Assembly: GCA_026018925.1 (NCBI GenBank)
Contig: JAKSZU010000018.1
Coordinates: 8,772,320 to 8,836,319, forward strand
Reading direction: 5' to 3'
Origin: Tupaia tana
Lineage: Eukaryota > Chordata > Mammalia > Scandentia > Tupaiidae
Length of the DNA: 64,000 nucleotides
The position numbers and the translations under genes are program-made. Positions 21,831 to 31,589 of the stretch are shown here, piece after piece. Numbering within the stretch: the stretch's first letter is position 1; each line of letters starts with the position of its first letter. The notes beneath the pieces are model-generated. The model did no database searches, had not been told where the DNA came from, and saw only the letters and a list, made by a program, of their open reading frames with translations.

Positions 21831-23220
21831 AAACCAGCCCGTGGCCTCCTGCCTAGCGCTCTACCTGCCATGTTCCATTGCGTCCACCTTCCTCAAATGG
21901 GAGCAGCTTGCTTCTGCTTGGTGGCTCTGTGAACCAGGGACATCCAGGCATCAAAATGCTCTTCCTGCTGAAGTTCTCACAACTGACAGCTTCCATCTTG
22001 AACAAAGAGCCTGGTGTTGGTTTGGATGTTCTCAGCCTCACATAGCACCCGTCCCAACAGCTCCTTGGCAAGCGGATTTAGACAACGTGTTTGATGCCAG
22101 TTCTCTCATTGCAAATGGGAACAGATTCACAAAGCACCTGGCAGCAGCTGCCTGTCACAGATTTGGCAGCCAGAAATAATTACGGGTTGAAGTCTGCCCC
22201 AAATCCCAGCACTCCCCAGGTATGCGTCCCAATGCTGCTGGAAAGGAAGGGATGGGAATCAGACCACTACCCCCATGAGAAGACTCTCTTCAAAGAGCAC
22301 GCACGATATGCACCCCAAGAAGACAAGCAGAGGCTAGAAGGCTGGAAGGGAGAAATAAATCCTGACTCAACTAGGATTAAAAAGTCACCTAGCATGAGGA
22401 GAATTCGCACTCCACAAATTTTTCTCGACTGAGTAAATTTAAAGAAATAAAACTAGATTGAGCATGCGTTTAATACTGGCTGCTATCTTTTGCTCTACTC
22501 TGCTCAGTGGCTTGTTAAATATGAAAAGATTTGCCCTGCAAGGAGAAACAGGGAGAGGCAATCTCTGGAGGACTCATCAGCTACCCTGCCCCTCCTCTTT
22601 ACCCAGGTAAAAAAGAAAGCCTTTTTATTTATTTTATTTTTTTATTCCAGCACCCGAGGGCCCTGCTCTTGTGTACAAGTCTCTGGTACAATCACTGGCA
22701 TCACAACCATCTCTTAATAGAAGGGACGATAATAAAAAGCTCGTTCGAGATGCCAGGAGCTTCCCTTTCTGACCCTGGCTGCCTGAGAGGCAAATTGCAT
22801 TAGAAAATGACATGCCATTCATCTCGCGAGTACTTGCAGGAACATTTAGCTAATTAAATGATTAATAAATTTAACACTGCTTTATAATTTCATTTAGCTG
22901 TGTTGGAAATCACACGGTGAGCTGCGTATGCACCGAATGAGATTAGGTGGGAGTGAGGGTTTCAGAGGCTGCCCTGGTAATTGAGATTAGTCTATTACTA
23001 CAGTGACCTTTTTAACTTTTATATTCTCTTGTTAAAGCGAAATAAAATTTTATTCACTTTTAAGGAATATTTACTTAGAGAAATTTACATGAAATTAAAG
23101 AAACACCAAGCCCAGGAGCCTACTGGGGCTGAAATCTAGGCACTATTTCTTTTATAATTTTCAGAGGCTCTTTAGGAAATTGTTCTTGAGTTGGGCTGGA
23201 AGCAGAGTGAAGTACGGTGT
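21831..23220. other. Low-repeat block, no gene seen
   Basis: No interspersed repeat recognised. The stretch 22800-23000 contains TAGCTAATTAAATGATTAAT and further TAAT cores in otherwise non-repetitive sequence. Open frames at 21817-22432 have no domain. Candidate conserved noncoding DNA; inference only. Confidence 0.4.
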
Positions 23221-23224
23221 TTTC

Positions 23225-23640
23225 AGACAGTTCATTCACGTATTCGACAAACTCTAAGTAGTTGGTGTGTCCTGGGCACTGCTGTAGGACTCAAGGCTAT
23301 GGCTGTGAACATCACCCATGTCTCTGTTTCCATAAACTCGAATTATACTGGGGAAATATAAATGAGAAATAAGTGAATAAACAAAATAACAGAGTGAGAT
23401 AAGTACAGTGCGGAGGACTGGAAGAGGTGACTTCTTTAGACTGGGGAGGTCAGGCGAATCTCTCTTGAAAGGTTTAATTAAAGCGGTCAGATGTGCAATG
23501 CTCAGGATGAACAGCACAGGGAACAGAGAAGGCTGAGGAGGAAGATGCTGAGAAGGGAGTAAATGAATAAGGAACCGAGAGCACAGCAAGGCCAACACCT
23601 GGTGAGAAGTGTGAAGCCATGTAGCCCAAGTAGGAAGTTC
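23225..23640 (-). mobile_element. Ancient L2-like repeat, antisense
   Basis: TTCATTCACGTATTCGACAAAC, GGCACTGCTGTAGGACTC, ATAAGTGAATAAACAAAATAAC and GGTGACTTCTTTAGACTGG match, in order, a common mammalian ancient repeat with a reversed L2-type end. The exact family is uncertain. Confidence 0.5.
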
Positions 23641-23699
23641 AGACTAAATGAAAACCCTGCTGGCCATGATCAAAGATGACTTAAATGAAAAGATGGCCT

Positions 23700-23935
23700 G
23701 CCAAGGGCATATAAGCTTGCTGCAGAGAGATGGAGAAACAGAGAGGAGGAAAGTGAAAAATCACCCCTTGAGAGAAGGTGGCCAATCTCCTCCAATCTCA
23801 TCTTGGGATTTTGGGCACACAGTCACATGTGCCCAGCATGTTTTTCAAGGCATCAGGTCTGGGACTTGAGTCACACAGTTGGTCATGTGGGATTCAGTGT
23901 CTTAACCATCACATCACCTGGTTAGCCCATGTTTG
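23700..23935 (-). mobile_element. Older SINE (main family), diverged
   Basis: GAGAGATGGAGAAACAGAGAG, TCACCCCTTGAGAGAAGGTGG, TTGGGATTTTGGGCACAC, TTTTTCAAGGCATCAGG and GTTGGTCATGTGGGATTC follow the reversed SINE order. The tail end is decayed. Confidence 0.75.
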
Positions 23936-24239
23936 GGCACTTTTAATAGGTGTAGTGGAAAGCTGTTACAGGGTTTTTAGCCCTGCAGTCACACCATTTG
24001 TCAGGAGATTCCATGTAAAGCAAACATCCAGCCAGCTAAGAATTGGACTGAGACCAGACTTGGTTTACCTATTGTCAGTCTCTCTAACTTGTGCTTCCTG
24101 CAGCTGCAAACTGTACATGCTGGCCTCGCTGCGTTGCCTTCTTCATAGTTCTTCTCCAGTCTCCTCTCTCCTCATCCAGAAAGTTTAAAAGCACGTATTT
24201 TTAAACTTCCAGAGGTCTGTGTTTGAGTCTCTCCCATAT

Positions 24240-24680
24240 TAACTTTGCCCTTTTTTTCTTCTTCAGTGTACTCCTGAGCTCTGACTTCTGAGGACTTCCT
24301 GACCCTGGAGGGATCTCCTTTCCCAGGGTTAGTTAATTCCTGAAGATAGTAAACAATTCCCCTTCAGAGAACTCCTTTCAAATGCAAATTGACCAATCCA
24401 GAAGCCACACCCAGGCTGCTGTCCATCTGCCCTAACCACCTCAGGGCCAGATAGGTACCAGACAACCAGAAGCCGCCTTCATCTCCAGGGCCTGCTGAAG
24501 TCATTCAAAGGAGCAATCCTGAACCTACTCAACCTGCCTGGTCTTTTCGTCCCACAGAACCAGTGTCGGCCACCATCTTCCTCTGCTTCCTAGGCATTTT
24601 GGTGCTTCCCAGGATGGCCCCACCCCCGACACCACTCCCATGGGGCAACTTTTCTCTTGCAAGTGTGAACTACACAGGCC
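24240..24680. mobile_element. Possible ancient LTR fragment
   Basis: The segment is C-rich (for example GCCCTAACCACCTCAGGGCC and GAAGCCACACCCAGG) and has the look of an ERV-type LTR, but I cannot fix a family or termini. It may be unique sequence. Confidence 0.25.
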
Positions 24681-24859
24681 ACAGCTATCACACACTATTT
24701 CTTCAGTGGTAGTCTTTCCCTCGTCTGTTGATTTTATTATACTTAAATAATAATAAGTCTATTGTTTTAGAACATCTCCAGATATCCAGGGTTTTGCACA
24801 CCAAGTAACTATCACGGGGTAGTCCTATTACGTGCTTGATGCCTTAGAAGCACTATTGA

Positions 24860-25080
24860 TTTTAACCTACTCTAGTTAAATCTTCCTTGACACACACCTG
24901 CAGAGGAGGTTGTTTACTTGGGGGTTTAGGGCTTGTTTGTTTGTCTGTTGTTTCATTTTTGTTTTTTGCCATTTTATAGATGAGCAAACTGAGACAAGAG
25001 TTGTGAGACTGGACCAAAGCTTCTTAGTGCCAGACTAAGAGTGAAACCCAGAACAGAGATGGTGTAGTTAATCAGAAAGC
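24860..25080 (-). mobile_element. MIR, antisense
   Basis: CCATTTTATAGATGAGCAAAC, TGAGACAAGAGTTGTGAG and GTGCCAGACTAAGAGTGAAAC follow reversed MIR order. A T/G-rich insert is present near 24920-24960. Confidence 0.65.
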
Positions 25081-25998
25081 TATCAGTTGTCTCTTTCAAA
25101 GAACTAAAGGCCACTTTTTTGCAGATTCTTGAATAATTCTTTTTTTTTTTTTTTTCCCCTTTTTAGGTTCATCCAGCCAAACTGGTTTGAAACTCATGGT
25201 TGTACTTTTGTATTTAATCACTTTCTCTCTTCTCCCCAGAATTTCTGTGTTTTCTCTCAGACCTTCTCTCCAGTTAATATAAGTACAAAGAAATTGTCTA
25301 TGGAAATAAATGTCTAGGGTCATTTTACCAGTGCCCTGTGCCATTCTTCCAAAAAGAGGGCCAATTCTTCAGGGTATCAGCAACAATCATCAAAGAACTT
25401 TACTCTTCTGATGATAATTCATGTTTTGTGAAACTACATACTCAACATTTAAAGTTTTTCTGTTAGTTGTTGGTTTTCCCCCCTACCAGCCCATAGAGAA
25501 GATGAAACAAAAGGTCTTCTTTTTAGAAAGTGTTTAAACTACAGTAGTTTCAATTTCAGGTAATTATGCACACATCCCTTGGATATTCTTAAGGCTTTGA
25601 ACATAGCCCCCTCCCCCTTAAATTTGAAATCCTGTGATACCTGCTGCAAACCCTAAAATTTGTAAGCAATTACCTTTGTAAGCAGTGTTATTGGAAAATA
25701 ACATCTGTGTGTGATTCACACTTTTTTTAAACTTGTTAATTGTCTGTTTGTTAACTCTGACTACTAATCTGATGCTTAAGAATTCATAATTTTTTCCCCA
25801 ATACCTTCTACTTGGTGTGCAAAATTCAAACCTACTTGTATAATCACAATATTTTCTGCTTCAAAAAAAAATCTAATTGTTGGATCTACAATACTATTGA
25901 TACCTGGTAATAGTAACAAATGAAGTTATGAGTAGCAAGAATATGCAAATTCTAGTTGAAGAAGTGGTAACCTGCCTGATTTTTCTCAGAATTGCAAC
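25081..25998. other. Unassigned AT-rich DNA
   Basis: A poly(T) run is at 25140-25155. No gene or repeat recognised in the rest. Confidence 0.3.
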
Positions 25999-26014
25999 AT
26001 ATACATATATATAC

Positions 26015-26046
<32 letters not shown>

Positions 26047-26047
26047 T
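25999..26047. repeat. (TA)/(ATAC)n microsatellite at a SINE end
   Basis: ATATACATATATATACATAT units end in pure TA and sit where the A tail of the neighbouring minus-strand SINE should be. Confidence 0.85.
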
Positions 26048-26262
26048 ATATGCACTCTACAGAGGGACAGAGAAAGATAGAAAGCAAGAAATCATTCATT
26101 GGGGGGATGACCATGCCACAATCCCTTCTCCTTCATTCTCATCTTGGGATTTGGGGCATGCATGCACACAAACCTGGCATGAGTTTTAAACCACCAGGTT
26201 TGGGACTTGAACTATAGTTGACCATGTGGGTGTCCAGTGATGTAACCATTATGCCATCTGCT
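26048..26262 (-). mobile_element. SINE (main family), 3' end replaced by AT repeat
   Basis: GCACTCTACAGAGGGACAG, GAAAGCAAGAAATCATTC, CCCTTCTCCTTCATTCTC, GCATGAGTTTTAAACCACC and GTTGACCATGTGGG, then CCATCTGCTAGTTTGC. The GAGAGGTTTTTGCTATAG end is lost. Confidence 0.8.
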
Positions 26263-26534
26263 AGTTTGCAAACTCAATATTTTATGATTTTCATAGTGAT
26301 ATGACCATATGAGTTATGAGTGCTTAGATGGTTTGATTAGGTGTTTCCTCTTCATTAGGTGTTTAGAATCATCAGAAAGACATGGGCCTAAACTTTTTTT
26401 AAGCTGAAATTCCTCCTCCTGTTTTTCTTTTCTTCCTCTTGTATGTATTAGTACAGTATGAATCTGGCACCATACTGGGTACCAACAATATAAGACAAGA
26501 AAAAAAAAGTCAACTGGCTTTCTGTTTAATCTTT

Positions 26535-26970
26535 TACATTCCAACTGTGGTCCAGAGACCATCAGCATTAGGATCCTCCAGGAACTTGCTAGGAATCTAC
26601 AGTTAAGGCACCCTCCCAGAACTCCTGATTTCAAGTCTGTATTTTTTTTTTTTTTTTAAGGTTTTTGCCATAGAGTGTATGCATTTGCCTGAGACAGAGA
26701 GAAGGAAAGTAAGACATCATCTTTCCCTGTGAGGGGTATGGCTGCACTGCAATTCCTTCTCATCTATTCTCCTTGGGATTTGGGGCACGCATGCACATGT
26801 GCCTGGTGTGATTTTCAAGCCACTGGGTTTGGGACTTGAACCACAGTCAGCCATGTGGAAGTCCAGCACCTTAACCACCACAACACTTGCCGTCCCCCTC
26901 ACAAGTCTGCATTTTAAGAAGCTCCCAAGTGACTCAAGTGCACATTACAGTTTAGAAAACACTGTTCCAG
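26535..26970 (+). mobile_element. MER5A-like hAT relic, split by a SINE
   Basis: CAACTGTGGTCCAGAGACC, AGCATTAGGATCCTCCAGG and ATTTCAAGTCTGTATTTT lie on the left; CTGCATTTTAAGAAGCTCCC and CAGTTTAGAAAACACTG lie on the right. This is the order of the MER5A/MER20 group of non-autonomous hAT-Charlie elements. Confidence 0.7.
26646..26901 (-). mobile_element. SINE inserted in MER5A-like relic
   Basis: Poly(T) then GGTTTTTGCCATAGAGTG at the left; CAACACTTGCCGTCCCC at the right. CAAGTCTG(T/C)ATTTT flanks it at 26632-26645 and 26902-26915. Diverged, so older than the CpG-rich copies. Confidence 0.88.
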
Positions 26971-27129
26971 ATTTCAGTCTGCTATCTGTGGCAAGTAGGC
27001 CACATGCAGCTAGTACCTGGATTTGTTGCTGTGGGTGGTTTATTAGTTTTTTAGGTCCATAATCTAAGAGACATTTCTGTATTTTAAAAGTACTATACTC
27101 TAAATGGCCAGAGTAATACATATATAATA

Positions 27130-27222
27130 ATCTCTCTCTTTTTTTAATTGGCTTACCAAGTCTAAAATATTTACTATCTGGCTTTTTAAAGCTAAAGTTT
27201 ACCAACCCCTATTCTAAAATCT
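27130..27222 (+). mobile_element. hAT relic 3' end
   Basis: ATTGGCTTACCAAGTCTAAA, TATTTACTATCTGGCTTTTT and AAGTTTACCAACCCCTATTC match the 3' end of the same hAT family as at 1698. The 5' part is not clear; it may extend left to about 26985. Confidence 0.5.
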
Positions 27223-27225
27223 AGA

Positions 27226-27423
27226 TAAATCTAGCTCCTAAAGTCTGGATGAAGGCACAGATCAGGGTATCTTTTAAAATAAGCATGACACAGGCTTGGA
27301 AGAACTTCTCAAAGCTTAGGGGCTATAACTTAGCCATGCGTGTCTCTTTTGGGTATAGGTTACAACCTGTAATCTATTGGAAAGAACATCATCCCTAAAA
27401 AAAAAAAAAGCAAGCACTCCCCA

Positions 27424-27457
<34 letters not shown>

Positions 27458-27999
27458 GAGAAAAGAAAAGAAAATGAAGTACAAAACTGGTGATACTAAA
27501 GGTATCTTCCAAATGGCATTGGGAGGAATAACAGAAGTATGTATAATGAGATTTAGGCCTTCTGTGATTCCCCAATTTATGATGAATCCATAAACCACGA
27601 ATTCTAGAGATTCTTATCACTTTTGGGTGAGTAAGTGATTATGTGCAGTCATTATTAGTATCGTTACTTAGACTAGTATACAACCTGGGTTTCCAGCAAT
27701 GCATTACTACAGGCTGCTCCCTGGGGATCTATAGGCAATGACAAAAAGCACTCTGATGTAAACCAAATGATGTGGGATGTTCTCGCACACCAGTGGCCAC
27801 CTGAGAACACATCTACATCTCCCTAGATAAGTAACTGTGAACAGAGGACTCTGCTTGGCTTCCTGTTTATGGATAAGATGCTCAGAATAACTGATGTTAC
27901 TCTAGACTTTCCAGAAAACTTGCATGGGGGTCTTCCAGAGCTGGAGAAGGGATACCAGATGAGATTGGGCACTTTTTATCAAGCTACTCTACTTACCTG
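27226..27999. other. Unassigned DNA with a CA microsatellite
   Basis: (CA)n at 27426-27456. The rest shows no recognised repeat or gene. The minus frame at 27360-27620 runs through the microsatellite and is not a gene. Confidence 0.35.
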
Positions 28000-28092
28000 T
28001 GTCTCAGTTTCCTCCTTCCTTCAATGGGGGTAATAAATTTGCCTCTCAGGACTTTTAGGAAGTTAAATAAAAAATACAGCAAGTGCTAACAT
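28000..28092 (+). mobile_element. MIR
   Basis: TACCTGTGTCTCAGTTTCCTCC, TCAATGGGGGTAATAAATTTG and GAAGTTAAATAAAAAATAC match the MIR centre and 3' half. Confidence 0.7.
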
Positions 28093-28121
28093 AGAGGGAA
28101 TATTCAGTGGCTTTGGAGATG

Positions 28122-28123
<2 letters not shown>

Positions 28124-28209
<86 letters not shown>
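28124..28209. repeat. (GT)n(GA)n compound microsatellite
   Basis: About 18 GT units turn directly into about 24 GA units with one AAAG interruption. Confidence 0.95.
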
Positions 28210-28284
28210 ATGTTATGCTTCATAGATATAGCCTCTGCTCAGTGTTTACTTAAGGGGCCCCCTTCCCCAGTATCATCAGTTCAA

Positions 28285-28560
28285 CTTGACGTATCCTCCT
28301 TCAGGTGTCACCTCCTCCAGGAAGCGTCCCCTGACACTCAGGCTAAGACTAGGACCAGTCCTTTTTCCACTGTCTCCTAAACGCAGGGCCCATTTCTATC
28401 CCTACTCTTCCCTTAAGTAATGCAACTGAGTCTCATACTTCTGTCTCCTGGGAGTGAACTTCTAAAGGCTTTCTCATTCCTACTCAGGGTGGGCTCACCT
28501 GACCCATAGAAGGTAGTCGGTGTTAGCTGACCTGCAGAACAGCGTCCTGCACTCTCCACA
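28285..28560 (+). mobile_element. L2 3' end
   Basis: TTCAGGTGTCACCTCCTCCAG, GAAGCGTCCCCTGACACTC and GTCTCCTGGGAGTGAACTTC match the conserved L2 3' segment in order. Confidence 0.7.
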
Positions 28561-28989
28561 TAGTAAGCTGACTGCTAACCACTCTCTTTGGTCATGATTG
28601 GGGAGATTTTATTAAAGTTTGACTTTCTGCCACTTGGCTTCTACCAGACACCTTTTCTGCTTTGATTCAAAGGGGCGCCTGCTCAGGCTGGGCTTCCCTT
28701 TAGGCCTTATAGGCCTGTGCCCAGCTTTGTAACATTCATCCTCTGTTCTGGTAACATGGGTCAGCAGATCCTGCTTCTTGGGCCTCTGGCCTTACACAGT
28801 GGAGAGACACAAACAGAAGTTCGAAGGCAGACCTGAGAGAAATAAAATCACTGAAAAACAGATGGAAGACAAATTTTTCAATGGTATTAGAGGAAATGAA
28901 ACAAGTGGTTCATTAAGATCAAGGTTTTCTATGACCCCCAATGTATGATTAACACAGTGACGACAAAATCTTATTGTGTCTCCCCATAA
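28561..28989. other. Unassigned noncoding DNA
   Basis: No gene or repeat recognised. Confidence 0.3.
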
Positions 28990-29074
28990 TATTGGGTTGT
29001 TGGGAAGGTCATGATGCATTTTTGCATAGAAAAACATAGAAGAAATATGTCATGACTTTTCCAACAACCCAATA
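28990..29074. mobile_element. Mariner-type palindromic MITE (81 bp plus TA duplications)
   Basis: The element (28992-29072) is flanked by TA on both sides. Its left end TTGGGTTGTTGGGAAGGTC pairs with the right end GACTTTTCCAACAACCCAA with few mismatches, and the complementarity continues inward for about 30 bp per arm. Length, TA target and structure match MADE1-like mariner MITEs, though the sequence differs from human MADE1. Confidence 0.8.
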
Positions 29075-29891
29075 GAGGCTCTTTATTGCCTTTTTAAAAC
29101 TCAAAACCTAGATATTCTCAGATATGATATTTTATAGCTAAAACAACAACAACAAAAAGATAAATAAAGGCAACTCCCCCATCACAGAGAAGAAAATGAT
29201 AATTACGTAAGGTCAGAATTTCAACACTGAGGCTGGAGGCCAGGGTTTTTCTTTTGATTCCAGGAACTCCAAGGTCAAGTAGGCCCATGAGGTGACTCTG
29301 GTTGTCAGGGACCCTGGCAGGGTGTTCCAAGATCAGCATGCCCTTTACACCAAATATTATGACAATTTCCAATTTTCCTGTCATCTGGCATCCTTGGCTA
29401 GTCCTCCATGTTCTTGTTATTTCCATGAAAAATGCATGAAGCCCACAAGCAGACAGTACACACCCAGCTTCCCTGTCTTTGAAATCTCAGCCTCATTATA
29501 GCATTGTTTGTTTGCTATGGGCATGAAGCAAGCCCTTCAGATGCCCAAAATGATCATGTGCAAAACCAATAGTCTCAAATATTAGTCACTGTCCTCCCCC
29601 TTCCCCACCTCCTGCCAACGCAAGCCAATGCAAATACTTTGGAATGTCTAGCTCAGCATGACCAAAGAGAAGATGCACATACTCTTCATATCTAAAAGGA
29701 AAGAGAATCTGTAGATTTAGGGGACACCACGTGACTTCTGCTCAACCTGTGTTGTTACTGACTTCTAGGCACTCATTGTAAAGGTAAGTGCCGTCACTCG
29801 GAAGCAGTGATAAGTAAACCATTGTAAGATGTAACAGTCCAGATTTCAAATGACTGAAGGGGTTGAGTATTTAAGAGGCAGTGCCAAGTTT
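29075..29891. other. Unassigned noncoding DNA
   Basis: No gene or repeat recognised. The minus frame at 29118-29426 has no domain. Confidence 0.3.
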
Positions 29892-29905
29892 ACAGTCAAC
29901 ATTTT

Positions 29906-30152
29906 TTTTTTGGAGAGGTTTTTGCTATAGGGCATGTGAGCTCGCCAGAAAGACAGAGAGACAGAAAGCAAGAAATCACCCCCCAGAGGGATGGCCAAGC
30001 TGCAATCCCTTCTACTCCATTCTACTCTTGGGATCTTGGGTATGCATGCACATGCACCTGGCGTGAGTTCAAGCCACCAGGTCCAGGACTTGAACCTTGG
30101 TCGACTACATGGAAGTCCAGCAACATAGCCATTATGCCAACTGTTGGTCCCA
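29906..30152 (-). mobile_element. SINE (main family)
   Basis: Poly(T), GGAGAGGTTTTTGCTATAG, CACCCCCCAGAGGGATGG, TTGGGATCTTGGGTATGC, GGCGTGAGTTCAAGCC and CCAACTGTTGGTCCC. Flanks AGTCAACATTTTT and AGTCAACTTTTT lie at about 29894-29906 and 30155-30166. Confidence 0.88.
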
Positions 30153-30166
30153 ATAGTCAACTTTTT

Positions 30167-31499
30167 AATCCATAGCAAGCAGGGGGTATGTTTTCTGGGG
30201 AAATTAGTCTTTACTTTTAGCATGAAAATGATAGATTTACATAGTTAAATAGGTGTGCCAACAGCAAGGTTGACTTTTTAAAAATGACGAACTTGTAAAA
30301 GGAATGTCATACAAAACCTCAAATTAGGTAGACATAAAAAGGGTTGAAAATGTCTTCTACCAGGAAAAGCAAAATGGTAGCCACAGATTGAATCTGGCCT
30401 GAGGATATATTTCATTTGGCTCATATCAAGTTGGTGTAAGCAATGAATTCATTGCCACCATTTAAAAATAGGATAGTTTTATATTTGAAAATATGTAAAT
30501 ATCTAGTTACTCTAGAAAAATGGAGGTTCTGGGAAAAAAATTAGACCTAATTTCTATATGAAAACATTCATCTGAAAGTTGATATAGCTGTTCTTATAGA
30601 TGAGACATGAATGTTGTTTTTGACATTTTGTATTGTCTTCCCTACATTCGGGACATAGGTCCAATAACACTGATCATCTTATGCAGACAGTTACATTCAG
30701 TTATTCTACCTGCCTGATACCTGTAGACATCTGCATTGCCCTGTTCTATGCTAAAAAAATTATTAGTTACTAACAGAGAAGTCAAACTGATGCACTTAGT
30801 GTGAATTTCCTCAGATTTGCTTTTTGACAGTTTCATGAATCTACAATTTGGGAAAGGACCTCTTCCACCAGTAACAAGAGTTTTCATTTTTAATATTCAG
30901 CCACAGGTAGACTAAGCAGAGTTGGTCTTGGTAAAACAGGATTATCTGTGAGTCTCCATCATCTTTAAAAGGCCTAATTAAAGAAAAAAGGCCTGGAGGT
31001 TTCCATGACAAAATAAATGGGCACTTTTGTTGGTCTATAAATGTGATGTTACTGCTCATTGGGATGTGAAGAGCCCCTTTTCAGTGATGTGGATGGATGG
31101 ATAGATGGATAGATAGATGTGAAGTCTCTCATCTGAATCCCTATGTGATTCACAACACCTATTTTGTAAGATGGCTGATTGAGTGTGGACAGAGCATTCA
31201 TCTTAATAGAACAGAGTGATGTATACTAAGCAATGTGAGGCCAGGACTTGGAGTCTAGCCTTCTGCTCTAACCCACTGGCTGTGGGCCTAAATGCAGTCT
31301 GTGGCTGAATGCCAGCTGAGAAAGAAGTACAAACCAAAATATAGACAGGCAGATTATTTATGAGATGTGAAACTAAATGTTCACTGCTTTTTATGTAGCT
31401 CAAACTGAGTTCTACAGTATCTGATAAGGACTCAGTTGAGAACCGTCCATAAGCAGGGAGCTGTGCTCTTCTTTCATATCTTCCTAACCACAAAAATGG
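30167..31499. other. Unassigned DNA, possible hAT relic in 30380-30620
   Basis: TGAATCTGGCCTGAGGATAT and TTCATTTGGCTCATATCAAG hint at an old hAT element but cannot be bounded. A short GGAT/AGAT repeat lies at 31089-31119. No gene seen. Confidence 0.3.
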
Positions 31500-31560
31500 A
31501 ATCCACCTAGCAAATATTTACTAAGTACCCTCTCCTTGTTAGGGACTTGATTGAGATCAA
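31500..31560 (-). mobile_element. Possible L2/MIR end, antisense
   Basis: CTAGCAAATATTTACTAAGTACC recalls the reversed L2 terminus. Short and uncertain. Confidence 0.3.
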
Positions 31561-31589
31561 TGTTTGCTGAATTAAAGTTAGTGAACTAT

